From assembly GCA_946630405.1 (NCBI GenBank), contig CAMOYW010000014.1, positions 1 to 10,593 of the forward strand: a DNA stretch of 10,593 nucleotides, read 5' to 3'. The stretch is from an uncultured Clostridia bacterium. Lineage in GTDB: Bacteria > Bacillota > Clostridia > Lachnospirales > CAG-274. Position numbers and translations under genes: made by a program. Shown here one piece after another: positions 1 to 7,369 of the stretch (positions within the stretch are counted from its first letter, which is position 1; every line of letters begins with the position of its first letter). Under the pieces are notes generated by a model. That model was not told where the DNA came from and ran no database searches. It saw only the letters and a list, made by a program, of their open reading frames with translations.

Positions 1-117
1 TTCTTTTGGAAAATATCGAAACATAATTTGTCTAAAAACAAGTCTTTTTGAATTAAAATATTTGTCTTTAAAGATAATATTAATAATAGCACCATTGTGA
101 AAATCTTTAAAATGTTC

Positions 118-146
118 TTGCAATGTAATGATATATTGATTATAAT
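118..146 (+). promoter_or_regulatory. Candidate sigma-A promoter for the carboxylesterase gene
   Basis: A -35-like TTGCAA (118-123) is followed after exactly 17 nt by a perfect -10 TATAAT (141-146). Transcription would begin near 153, giving a leader of roughly 110 nt before the preferred start codon. The DNA from 1 to about 117 is very AT-rich. I see no gene in it, only a short palindrome (TCTTTAAAGA, 65-74) and two copies of TTTGTCT about 30 nt apart, to which I assign no role. The leader holds only weak pairing near 163-180 (CCG/CGG followed by five T), too short to call a terminator or riboswitch. Confidence 0.6.
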
Positions 147-260
147 ATAGATAGTTTAAGATCCCGTTGGGTCGGTTTTTGAAAATGGGATTTTGTTTAG
201 GGGCAGAAATATTGTGTTTTGCCTATGATATTAAAGCTTATCAACAAGGGGGAAAGAACA

Positions 261-1859
261 GTGGGAGATATTATTAAAGATCCGATAAGTGCGGTTTTGA
301 CGGAAGAACATGTAAAATTAATGGATCAGCTTAAAGAGGTTGTGATGGCTCGCTACGGCGAGAACAAAAAGATTGCTGACGGTGATTATGACAAGTCTTT
401 GGCTGTTAAGTGCGTGAACGGTACTTTCGTTGGCAGGAAAGTGGATAATGTTATCGAGTACAGGGGAATTCCGTTTGTTGGAAAACAGCCTGTGGGTGGT
501 CTCCGCTGGAAGGCTCCGACGGATGTAGTTCCGAATGAAGGTGTGTACGAAGCTTATTATAACGGGAAATGCGCTCCGCAGAGAAAGGTAGAGTATTCCT
601 CGGTATATCGTCAGGGTGAAGATTGCCTGTATTTGAATATATGGAAAGCCGATGATGCTTCTCCCGAAAAGAAGCCGGTCATGGTATGGATACACGGAGG
701 CGGTTATGAAATTGGCGGAACGGTTGACCCCGGGTATGATTTTAATAATTTCGTATCGGAAAATCCCGATGTGATCGTTGTTTCGGTTGCTTATAGGCTT
801 GGCGTTCTCGGCTTTTTGCATTTGTCTCATTTGCCCGATGGTGCCGATTATCCCGATGCTCAGAATTTGGGCTTAATGGATCAGATAGCTGCTTTGAAGT
901 GGATACATGAAAATATTTCCTTCTTCGGCGGAGATCGTGACAATGTGACGATTTTCGGAGAGTCTGCGGGTGCGGGAAGTGTATCGTTGCTTCCGCTTGT
1001 TAAGGGGGCGAATCGTTATTTCAAAAGGATAATTGCACAGAGCGGATCTCCCGCTATGAGCAGAACGACGGAACAGTCTATCGAAATTACGACGGAATTG
1101 ATGAATGTACTCGGTTGCAAGACTGTTGCAGACCTGAGAAAGATCGAGCACGAAGAGCTTGTTAAGGCAGCGGGAGATGTTGTGTTGTTGCGAGGACTCC
1201 CCGAAAGAGACGGGATCTTTTTGCCTAAAGATACATTTGCTGCATATTCAAAGGGCGACGCAAAGGATATAGATGTACTTATCGGTTGCAATATGGAAGA
1301 GATGAGTGCATGGAGAGATGCCATGGGCGAAGGTTATGTCAAGTGGGCAGGATCTCTTAAGGAAAAGAAATATTCTCAGTTGACGGAGGCCGAGAAGGAA
1401 CTGACCGAGAGCTTTTATCGGGATATCAACGAAACTAATGCGAAAAAACTGAGCGGTTTGTTAGATCAAATCTGGTTTGTTGCTCCGCTTATCAGAACCG
1501 CAGAAAATCAGACGATGGCGGGAGGTAAAGCTTATGCCTATTATTTTACCGCAAAATGCGGACACGGAAGCGAGCTTACGACGGTTTTAGATCATCCCGA
1601 GATGAATGATGTGCCGATAGATGAAATGTTTTCAAAAACGATGCGTAAAATGTGGGTACGGTTCGCAAAGACGGGAGACCCGTCACTCGGTGAGGATATT
1701 TCGCCCGACGGAAAGGTGCATGAGTGGCGACCTTACGATTTGGAAGGGAAACAAATTATGGTATTAAATGAGTCAAATATTCATACGGAGGAAGAAAGCG
1801 AAATAAAACTCGTAGATAGGGATAGGACATATTTTTTGACCAAATACTATATTTTTTGA
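261..1859 (+). CDS. Type B carboxylesterase (esterase/lipase family), 532 aa
   Basis: This is a serine hydrolase of the carboxylesterase type B (COesterase, pNB-esterase-like) family, which cleaves carboxylic esters. Numbering from the GTG at 261, the oxyanion-hole motif HGGG is at residues 145-148. The nucleophile elbow GESAG has Ser235, the acid is probably Glu347 (IGCNMEE region), and the base is probably His435 (GHGSEL). The full triad is therefore present and the length is normal for the family. There is no signal peptide, so the enzyme should be cytosolic. Start choice: the reading frame opens at TTG 219 and ATG 225, but only GTG 261 has a well-spaced Shine-Dalgarno (AAGGGGG, 246-252, 8 nt away). 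About 60 residues precede the usual core start (VKCVNGTFVG). The gene is the first of a + strand run that ends in xylAB, so a role on acyl groups of plant polysaccharide fragments is conceivable, but the substrate is not readable from the sequence. Confidence 0.93.
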   Translation: MGDIIKDPISAVLTEEHVKLMDQLKEVVMARYGENKKIADGDYDKSLAVKCVNGTFVGRKVDNVIEYRGIPFVGKQPVGGLRWKAPTDVVPNEGVYEAYYNGKCAPQRKVEYSSVYRQGEDCLYLNIWKADDASPEKKPVMVWIHGGGYEIGGTVDPGYDFNNFVSENPDVIVVSVAYRLGVLGFLHLSHLPDGADYPDAQNLGLMDQIAALKWIHENISFFGGDRDNVTIFGESAGAGSVSLLPLVKGANRYFKRIIAQSGSPAMSRTTEQSIEITTELMNVLGCKTVADLRKIEHEELVKAAGDVVLLRGLPERDGIFLPKDTFAAYSKGDAKDIDVLIGCNMEEMSAWRDAMGEGYVKWAGSLKEKKYSQLTEAEKELTESFYRDINETNAKKLSGLLDQIWFVAPLIRTAENQTMAGGKAYAYYFTAKCGHGSELTTVLDHPEMNDVPIDEMFSKTMRKMWVRFAKTGDPSLGEDISPDGKVHEWRPYDLEGKQIMVLNESNIHTEEESEIKLVDRDRTYFLTKYYIF

Positions 1860-1943
1860 TGAGGTTTTATAAACTGTATATCGGAACTGTAAGATTTGAT
1901 ATACTCAAATTGGAGTTATAAAACGGCGTAAGGAGAGGGATAA

Positions 1944-2258
1944 ATGGCATCAAGTAAAGAATATTTGAATTTTATATTGGAGCAGCTTTCCGAAACGGAA
2001 GATATATCCCACCGAGCTATGATGGGAGAATATATAATTTATTATCGCGGTAAAGTGATCGGCGGTATATATGACGATCGTTTTCTTGTAAAGCCAACCA
2101 AGTCCGCTTTGGAAATGATGCCAAATGCCGCTATGGAGTTGCCTTACTACGGTGCGAAAGAAATGATCCTTGTAGACGATGTGGATAATAGAACTTTTTT
2201 GAAAGAACTGTTTGAGGCAATGTATGAGGAACTTCCGATCCCGAAGAAAAGAAAATAG
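1944..2258 (+). CDS. TfoX/Sxy N-terminal-domain protein, 104 aa
   Basis: This small soluble protein consists of one TfoX N-terminal domain (about residues 8-95). Recognisable features are the MMGEY...YYRGK start of the sheet, the segment IYDDRFLVKP, the PYYGAK motif, and the typical basic proline-containing tail ELPIPKKRK. Full-length TfoX/Sxy of proteobacteria is a competence activator that also carries a helix-hairpin-helix-like C-terminal domain. That domain is absent here, as in the many stand-alone homologues of Firmicutes and Actinobacteria whose function is unknown. Translation should be strong: AAGGAGAGGG (1930-1939) lies 4 nt before the ATG. The stop codon is only 2 nt before the next gene, so the two are probably translationally coupled. 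The family assignment is firm, but any link to competence is not supported here. Confidence 0.88.
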   Translation: MASSKEYLNFILEQLSETEDISHRAMMGEYIIYYRGKVIGGIYDDRFLVKPTKSALEMMPNAAMELPYYGAKEMILVDDVDNRTFLKELFEAMYEELPIPKKRK

Positions 2259-2260
2259 AG

Positions 2261-2866
2261 ATGAAAACAGTTATTTATATTCATGGCAGGGGCGGCAATA
2301 AAGCCGAAGCAGAACATTACAAAAAGTTCTTTCCCGGGTTTGATGTTATCGGTATCGAATATAAAAGTGATACTCCGTGGGAAGTCGGTGAAGAAATAAA
2401 AAGTGCGATCGAAGACTTGAATGTGAATCGGTTGATACTTATAGCCAACAGCATAGGTGCGTTTTTTGCCATGAATGCCAATATAGAAAAATATGTGACA
2501 CATGCTTTTTTTATCTCTCCCGTTGTAGATATGGAGAAATTGATCGTTAATATGATGTACGGTTTCGGTATTTCGGAGGCGGAATTGCAAAAAAAGGAAG
2601 TTATACACACCAATTCGGGTGAAGACCTTTCGTGGGAATATCTGTGCTATGTACGCTCGCATCCCGTTTGCTGGAATGTTCCGACCGATATTCTTTACGG
2701 AAGTGCGGATCAGCTTATATCAATTGATACAATAGCGGATTTTACCCATTCTCATAATGCAAGCCTGACCGTTATGGAAAACGGAGAACACTGGTTTCAT
2801 ACAGGGGAGCAAATGCGTTTTTTGGATGAATGGATGGAAGAGAAAGTGCTAAAAGCCGCTTTTTAA
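2261..2866 (+). CDS. Small alpha/beta serine hydrolase (RBBP9/YdeN-like), 201 aa
   Basis: This is a compact alpha/beta hydrolase. The N-terminal beta strand runs into HGRGG (residues 8-12), the oxyanion region. The nucleophile is Ser64 in ANSIGA, a small-residue elbow in place of GxSxG. The acid is probably Asp150 (YGSADQL) and the base His177 (ENGEHWF). The triad is complete. It has no cap domain of note, no signal peptide and no membrane segment, so it is a cytosolic hydrolase with an unknown substrate. The ATG lies 2 nt after the TfoX-N stop codon and has almost no Shine-Dalgarno (only AGAG directly before it), which points to translation by re-initiation from the upstream gene. An alternative label is the DUF1749/DUF1057-like or dienelactone hydrolase-like group. 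The fold and triad are clearer than the subfamily. Confidence 0.87.
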   Translation: MKTVIYIHGRGGNKAEAEHYKKFFPGFDVIGIEYKSDTPWEVGEEIKSAIEDLNVNRLILIANSIGAFFAMNANIEKYVTHAFFISPVVDMEKLIVNMMYGFGISEAELQKKEVIHTNSGEDLSWEYLCYVRSHPVCWNVPTDILYGSADQLISIDTIADFTHSHNASLTVMENGEHWFHTGEQMRFLDEWMEEKVLKAAF

Positions 2867-2917
2867 ATACATTTGATGTTGACATTATATTTACGCAAAA
2901 GTTAAAAAAGGAGCGAT

Positions 2918-3754
2918 ATGTTGGATACTATTCATGTTGGGACTATGTCCTTTGTTTGGCTTATCATAGGTGTTGTAATTGGTATAGCGGTGCCTGTATT
3001 GATTGCGATAATATGGAAAATCAAGAAAAAGGAGCCTGTTTCAACTATATTGATTGGTGCGGCAACCTTTTTTGTGTTCGTGTTGATACTTGAAAAGCCG
3101 ATACAAAATGTGCTTGCTTTTCCTACGGCAATGGGACTTCCCGATAATCCAGTCAGCGTTTTTTTGAACGCAAATACTTTGTTGCTTGCACTTGTTGCGA
3201 GTCTTTTCCCGGGAGTGTTTGAGGAAACGGGGCGTTTTGTCGCATTCAAAATACTGCTTAAAAAGCGTAGAAATAGGGAGACGGCAATTTCATACGGTAT
3301 CGGGTATGGAGGGCTTGAAGCCATATTGATATTGGGGCTTACCTATATACAGTACATTGCTTTTGCCGTGATGATCAACGCGGGGACTTTTCAAACCGTC
3401 ATAGATAAGGTGGCATCGCAGGCTCCCGAGCAAGTTTCTGCTGTTGAAGATGTGGCACGATTGATCGTTCGGTTTTCGTTTGCGGATCTGGGAGTGAATT
3501 TAGTCGAGCGAGTGAGCGCTGTTTTGTTCCATGTTGGGGCATCTATCCTTGTTTTTTATGCCTGCAAAAGTAAAAAACATCTATGGCTTTACCCTTTTGC
3601 AATTATCTTGCATACATGTTTGGATTTTATAGTAGCATTGCTTGTTTTTAATGTAATAAGCATTTCTTCGTGGACATTGGAGGTAATAGTCGCAGTATTC
3701 GGGCTTTTGATATTTTTCGGTGCGTATTTATCATTGTATAAAAAAGATGTTTAG
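2918..3754 (+). CDS. YhfC-type intramembrane protease homologue, 278 aa
   Basis: This is a polytopic membrane protein of the YhfC family, which is annotated as intramembrane (metallo/glutamic) peptidases related to CPBP/Rce1 proteins. Hydrophobic segments lie at about residues 12-33, 41-58, 86-100, 134-153, 201-216, 223-246 and 252-274. Candidate active-site residues sit in or beside them: E102, E103 and R106 (EETGR), E134 in YGGLE, E197-R198, H205, and H232 with D236 (HTCLD). In family members I remember, the third motif usually reads HGGxE. Here the first residue is Tyr130. The Shine-Dalgarno AAAGGAG (2907-2913) is only 4 nt from the ATG. The gene follows the hydrolase by 51 nt and precedes xylA by 54 nt. 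A physical link to either neighbour's function is not evident. Substrate unknown. Confidence 0.85.
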   Translation: MLDTIHVGTMSFVWLIIGVVIGIAVPVLIAIIWKIKKKEPVSTILIGAATFFVFVLILEKPIQNVLAFPTAMGLPDNPVSVFLNANTLLLALVASLFPGVFEETGRFVAFKILLKKRRNRETAISYGIGYGGLEAILILGLTYIQYIAFAVMINAGTFQTVIDKVASQAPEQVSAVEDVARLIVRFSFADLGVNLVERVSAVLFHVGASILVFYACKSKKHLWLYPFAIILHTCLDFIVALLVFNVISISSWTLEVIVAVFGLLIFFGAYLSLYKKDV

Positions 3755-3764
3755 AGATTATAAT
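3734..3764 (+). promoter_or_regulatory. Candidate promoter for xylAB
   Basis: A perfect -10 TATAAT (3759-3764) lies just after the stop codon of the YhfC homologue. The best -35 partner is TTGTAT (3734-3739) at a long 19-nt spacing, which makes this a weak to moderate match. If used, transcription would begin near 3771, at the first TAAAA repeat, and the leader would be about 38 nt. I see no XylR-like palindrome and no clear cre (CcpA) site between 3700 and 3810, so xylose or catabolite control is not readable here. Confidence 0.4.
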
Positions 3765-3770
3765 AAAAAA

Positions 3771-3794
3771 TAAAATAAAATAAAATAAAATAAA
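3771..3794 (+). repeat. TAAAA pentanucleotide tandem repeat in the xylA leader
   Basis: Four perfect TAAAA units plus a partial TAAA run from 3771 to 3794, preceded by the related stretch TAATAAAAAA (3761-3770). The array lies between the candidate -10 and the xylA Shine-Dalgarno (AGAGAGG, 3794-3800). Such a tract keeps the leader unstructured, and its copy number may vary by replication slippage. Confidence 0.9.
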
Positions 3795-3808
3795 GAGAGG
3801 TATATGTT

Positions 3809-5125
3809 ATGAAAGAATATTTTCCTATGATCTCAAAAGTTAAGTATGAGGGGAAGGGTTCCAAAAATCCTTTTGCGTTTAAGTATTATGACGCCGAAAG
3901 GATAGTTGTCGGTAAGCCCATGAAAGAGCACCTTAAGTTTGCCATGAGTTGGTGGCATACGCTTTGTGCCGGCGGTGCGGATCCCTTTGGTACAACTACA
4001 ATGGACAGAAGTTACGGTGGACTTACAGACCCTATGGATATAGCGAGAGCCAAAGTTGATGCGGGCTTTGAGTTTATGACTAAGCTCGGCATAGAGTATT
4101 TTTGCTTTCATGATGCGGACATTGCACCCGAGGGCAAGACGTTTGCGCAGACTAAAAGCAACTTGTGGGAGATAGTGGAATATATTGAGCAAAAGATGAA
4201 GCAAACGGGTATAAAGCTTTTGTGGGGCACGGCAAATTGTTTTAATTCTCCGAGATATATGCACGGAGCAGGCACGTCTTGTAATGCACATAGTTTTGCC
4301 TATGCCGCCGCTCAAATCAAAAATGCGATAGAGGCTACTGTGAGACTTGGTGGAAAGGGTTATGTGTTCTGGGGCGGAAGAGAAGGTTACGAAACACTTT
4401 TAAATACCGATATGGCTCTCGAGCTTGACAATATGGCAAGGCTTATGCGTATGGCGGTGGATTATGGCAGAAGTATAGGTTTTGAAGGTGATTTTTACAT
4501 TGAGCCCAAGCCGAAGGAACCTACAAAGCATCAATATGATTTTGATGCCGCTACGGTGCTCGGCTTTTTGAGGAAATACGGACTTGATAAGGATTTCAAG
4601 CTGAATATTGAAGCAAATCATGCAACTTTGGCAGGTCATACCTTTGAGCATGAGTTGACGGTAGCAAGGATAAACGATGCTTTCGGAAGTATAGATGCAA
4701 ACAGCGGAGACCCTAATTTAGGCTGGGATACCGATCAATTCCCGACTGATGTATATTCGGCAACACTTTGTATGCTTGAAGTGATACGTGCGGGTGGATT
4801 TACAAACGGCGGTCTTAATTTTGATGCAAAGGTACGCAGAGGTTCTTTTACATTTGAGGACATCGTTTATGCGTATATAAGCGGCATGGATACCTTTGCT
4901 CTCGGTCTTTTAAAAGCGTATGAGGTCATAGAGGATGGCAGGATAGATGAATTTGTAAAACAACGCTACATAAGCTATACGGAGGGTATCGGCAAGGATA
5001 TTAAAGAGGGCAGGGCGAGCCTTGAAAGCCTTGAAAAATACATCCTTGAAAACGATGCCGTTCAAATGCAGAGCGGAAGACAGGAATATCTGGAGACTGT
5101 TTTGAACAACATTCTCTTTGGGTGA
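3809..5125 (+). CDS. xylA: Xylose isomerase, class II, 438 aa
   Basis: XylA converts D-xylose to D-xylulose in the cytosol using two divalent metal ions, and can also act on D-glucose. The length of 438 is that of class II enzymes such as those of Thermotoga and clostridia. All key residues stand in register: His101 and Asp104 (FCFHDAD), the metal ligands Glu232 (in YIEPKP), Glu268 (NIEANH), His271, Asp296 (SIDAN), Asp307, Asp309 (WDTDQ) and Asp339 (NFDAK), plus Lys234 and the FWGGREGYE block (187-195). Overall the sequence strongly resembles clostridial isomerases such as that of Lachnoclostridium phytofermentans, down to the C-terminal QSGRQE...NNILF. The ATG at 3809 is 8 nt from AGAGAGG (3794-3800). 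The gene is followed by xylB after 4 nt, the classic xylAB operon. No regulator or transporter is adjacent. Confidence 0.98.
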   Translation: MKEYFPMISKVKYEGKGSKNPFAFKYYDAERIVVGKPMKEHLKFAMSWWHTLCAGGADPFGTTTMDRSYGGLTDPMDIARAKVDAGFEFMTKLGIEYFCFHDADIAPEGKTFAQTKSNLWEIVEYIEQKMKQTGIKLLWGTANCFNSPRYMHGAGTSCNAHSFAYAAAQIKNAIEATVRLGGKGYVFWGGREGYETLLNTDMALELDNMARLMRMAVDYGRSIGFEGDFYIEPKPKEPTKHQYDFDAATVLGFLRKYGLDKDFKLNIEANHATLAGHTFEHELTVARINDAFGSIDANSGDPNLGWDTDQFPTDVYSATLCMLEVIRAGGFTNGGLNFDAKVRRGSFTFEDIVYAYISGMDTFALGLLKAYEVIEDGRIDEFVKQRYISYTEGIGKDIKEGRASLESLEKYILENDAVQMQSGRQEYLETVLNNILFG

Positions 5126-5129
5126 TGAT

Positions 5130-6632
5130 ATGAGATATCTTATTGGATCGGACATAGGTACTTCGGGTACGAAAACGGTACTCTATGATGAAAATTTATG
5201 CAAGATAGCGGAATCGGTAAGGGAATATCCCATGTATCAGCCGCAAAACGGATATGCCGAGCAAGATCCCGAGGATTGGTACGATGCAGTCGTAAAAACC
5301 ATAAAAGATGTTATAGATATATCCTCTGTGGACGGAAAGGACATTAAAGGGATAGGTCTTTCGGGGCAAATGCACGGGCTTGTAATGCTCGATAAAGAAA
5401 ATAAACCTTTGCGGCATGCCATTATATGGTGCGATCAGCGTACGGAAAAGGAATGTAAACAGATAACGGGACTTGTGGGTGAAAGGCGGCTTATAGAAAT
5501 AACGGCAAATCCCGCTCTCCCGGGGTTTACCGCTTCAAAAATAATGTGGGTCAAGAATAATGAACCTCATATTTACGAAAAGTGCCGCCATATCCTCTTG
5601 CCGAAGGATTACATCAGATTTAAACTGACGGGAGAGTATGCCACAGAAGTATCGGATGCAAGCGGTATGCAGCTTTTGGATGTGCCGAAAAGAGCGTGGT
5701 CTTATGAGGTGCTTGAAAAGCTCGATATAGATGCAGAACTTCTTCCGAAGGTTTATGAATCCTCGGAGATAACGGGATATATCACAAAGGAAGTTGCGGC
5801 GCTGACGGGGCTTATGTACGGAACACCCGTAGTGGGTGGTGCGGGCGATAATGCGGCAGCCGCCATCGGAACGGGTATTGTGAAAGAGGGTAGAGCATTT
5901 ACGACCATAGGCACTTCGGGTGTGGTGTATGCACATACCGACAAACCCGTTATAGACCCCAAGGGCAGAGTGCATACTTTTTGCTGTGCGGTAAAGGACA
6001 GCTGGCATGTGATGGGCGTAACACAGGCGGCGGGGCTTTCTCTCAAATGGTTTAAGAACTGTCTTTTCGGATCATCCGAGGAGATAAGCTACGATGTTGT
6101 AAATAAAATGGCAGGATCTGCTCCAATAGGTGCGGACAGACTTATTTATCTGCCGTATCTTATGGGAGAAAGGACACCTCATCTTGACGGAAATTGCAGA
6201 GGCGTATTGTTCGGATTATCTGCAAGCCATACTCAAAGTCATATTATCAGAGCGGTAATGGAGGGTGTCGGTTTTTCGCTAACCGATTGCAAGGATATTC
6301 TCGGAGAAATGGGTATAAATGTTAACGATATGACGGCATGCGGAGGCGGAAGTAAAAGCGATGTTTGGATGGAGATACTTTCGGACTGCTATGGTTGCGA
6401 TATTAAGAGGCTTACGGGTGCGGAAGGTCCTGCATTTGGGGTGGCAATACTTGCAGGTGTCGGGACGGGTATATTTGATGACGTTGTTTCCGCTTGTGAC
6501 AAATTTATAAAGACGGACAATATCGTTTCCTATACTCCCGAAAACACATCAAAATACAGAAAAATACATGCTTTATATAAGAAGTTGTACGATTCTCTAA
6601 AGGATGATTTTAGAGAATTGAGCTGTATTTGA
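5130..6632 (+). CDS. xylB: Xylulokinase, 500 aa
   Basis: XylB phosphorylates D-xylulose with ATP to D-xylulose 5-phosphate, the entry to the pentose phosphate pathway. It belongs to the FGGY carbohydrate kinase family. Visible motifs: the N-terminal phosphate-binding loop GSDIGTSGTK with Asp8, the substrate-binding SGQMHG segment typical of xylulokinases, WCDQRT, LPKDYIRFKLTG with SDASG, the catalytic-base region GAGDNAAAA with Asp240, TIGTSG, and the C-terminal ATP-binding CGGGSKSD. The length is normal. I chose ATG 5130, because an N-terminus of MRYLIGSDIG fits the family. An in-frame TTG at 5118 would add four residues from inside xylA and has no ribosome binding site. The Shine-Dalgarno is weak (GGGTGAT, 5120-5126) and overlaps the xylA stop, so coupling to xylA translation is likely. 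Confidence 0.97.
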   Translation: MRYLIGSDIGTSGTKTVLYDENLCKIAESVREYPMYQPQNGYAEQDPEDWYDAVVKTIKDVIDISSVDGKDIKGIGLSGQMHGLVMLDKENKPLRHAIIWCDQRTEKECKQITGLVGERRLIEITANPALPGFTASKIMWVKNNEPHIYEKCRHILLPKDYIRFKLTGEYATEVSDASGMQLLDVPKRAWSYEVLEKLDIDAELLPKVYESSEITGYITKEVAALTGLMYGTPVVGGAGDNAAAAIGTGIVKEGRAFTTIGTSGVVYAHTDKPVIDPKGRVHTFCCAVKDSWHVMGVTQAAGLSLKWFKNCLFGSSEEISYDVVNKMAGSAPIGADRLIYLPYLMGERTPHLDGNCRGVLFGLSASHTQSHIIRAVMEGVGFSLTDCKDILGEMGINVNDMTACGGGSKSDVWMEILSDCYGCDIKRLTGAEGPAFGVAILAGVGTGIFDDVVSACDKFIKTDNIVSYTPENTSKYRKIHALYKKLYDSLKDDFRELSCI

Positions 6633-6633
6633 A

Positions 6634-6679
6634 AAAAGGCTGTGAATGTGATATTTAGAACTCACATTCACAGCTTTTT
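6634..6679. terminator. Bidirectional intrinsic terminator between convergent runs
   Basis: A 13-bp perfect inverted repeat (6639-6651 with 6662-6674, arms GCTGTGAATGTGA and TCACATTCACAGC) extends through a G-U pair and four A-U pairs to about 18 bp, with a 10-nt loop. It is flanked by A residues on the left and five T on the right, so each strand yields a U-tract after the stem. It starts 1 nt after the xylB stop and lies about 60 nt past the stop of the - strand membrane protein gene, serving both. Confidence 0.92.
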
Positions 6680-6698
6680 GATTTGATCACGATATTTT

Positions 6699-6728
6699 GG
6701 AAACACAGCGTGGTACAATGTGTTTTCC
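6699..6728. other. Secondary hairpin after the - strand membrane protein gene
   Basis: GGAAACACA (6699-6707) pairs with TGTGTTTTCC (6719-6728), forming nine base pairs with one bulged base and an 11-nt loop. It lies 10 nt past the stop codon at 6739 of the - strand gene. No U-tract follows on either strand, so it is not a classic terminator. It could protect the 3' end of the - strand transcript, but that is only a guess. Confidence 0.4.
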
Positions 6729-6738
6729 TTAAATTTTC

Positions 6739-7353
6739 TCAGGCTTTCTTTAATCCCTTTATACCGCTTACTATCATAAATATTCCGAGAACGATGGCAA
6801 GGGTATAAAATATAGCCTGTCCTGCACGGGTTTTTGTGGTGTCTATACAAATATAGGATATGGGATGATTTTGTATATCTTCTTCTTTCATTCCCATAGA
6901 CCACATATAATCTTCATAGTAGCCGCGAAGTTCGGGCTTTATGGTGTTTACACAGCCCGTTACGGTGACTGCGGGAGCGCTTTGTGCTTCCTCATCCGAA
7001 TAAAATGCATCAAGCTGTGCATCAAGCTCCCGGATGAGCTTTTTATCTCTTACCTTTATAGACATGAGATTGCCGTCCTCGCCGATGAAGCCGTAGAGCT
7101 GTGCTGTCAAAAAGGGCATGGGTATGAAGGCGTAAGTCGTTTTACTTTCGGCATAGTTACCGAGGGGAGTTGTCATGGCGTATGTCACGTACTTATCTCT
7201 CGGTGCCTCACCGCCCGATTGAAGTATTTCGTTAAGGTCAACGGTATTCCCCGTAAGTAAAAACTCTCTGTCGTGTACCGTCAAGGCAATGCCTGCCAAA
7301 AGCAGTACTACACCTATAAGTATGGTGAAACCCGGTCTTTGTTGTCTGTTCAT
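6739..7353 (-). CDS. Unrecognised membrane protein with two helices, 204 aa
   Basis: I do not recognise this family with confidence. The N-terminus is basic (MNRQQR) and is followed by a transmembrane helix at about residues 9-26. A second helix lies at about 178-198 and ends in a basic tail (KGLKKA). By the positive-inside rule, the roughly 150-residue middle part (27-177) should lie outside the cytoplasm. That domain has mixed alpha/beta character, two cysteines (C134 in VTGCV and C169), and an acidic stretch around 119-123. The VTGxV segment resembles strands of small beta-barrel domains, which is only a hint. The Shine-Dalgarno AAAGGAG (7364-7370 on the complement) is 10 nt from the ATG and touches the uvrB stop codon, with a 16-nt gap between genes. 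It should therefore be co-transcribed with uvrB. No catalytic motif is visible. Confidence 0.82.
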   Translation of the reverse strand: MNRQQRPGFTILIGVVLLLAGIALTVHDREFLLTGNTVDLNEILQSGGEAPRDKYVTYAMTTPLGNYAESKTTYAFIPMPFLTAQLYGFIGEDGNLMSIKVRDKKLIRELDAQLDAFYSDEEAQSAPAVTVTGCVNTIKPELRGYYEDYMWSMGMKEEDIQNHPISYICIDTTKTRAGQAIFYTLAIVLGIFMIVSGIKGLKKA

Positions 7354-7369
7354 TTTTGATTTTCTCCTT

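Noticed and set aside
219..260. Longer esterase start at TTG 219 or ATG 225
   Set aside because: Neither has a properly spaced ribosome binding site (nearest AGGGG is 15-21 nt away), while GTG 261 has AAGGGGG at 8 nt.
1896..1922. TTGATA and TATAAA upstream of the TfoX-N gene as a promoter
   Set aside because: The spacing is 15 nt and the start would fall at the ribosome binding site.
2879..2907. Perfect TTGACA (2879-2884) before the YhfC homologue as a promoter
   Set aside because: No acceptable -10 lies at 16-18 nt, and the transcript would begin at the ribosome binding site. A weak TTTAAA-18-TATATT (2862-2891) is possible but too poor to list.
3700..3808. XylR operator or CcpA cre site before xylA
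   Set aside because: No palindrome or cre-like sequence fits the consensus. One near match around 2774-2785 is off by one base in spacing and lies inside another gene.
3833..4315. 160-codon - strand open frame opposite xylA
   Set aside because: It is fully inside the conserved xylA gene on the other strand, and its product has no recognisable domain.
5118..5129. TTG start for xylB at 5118
   Set aside because: It adds four residues inside the end of xylA without a ribosome binding site. ATG 5130 gives the usual N-terminus.
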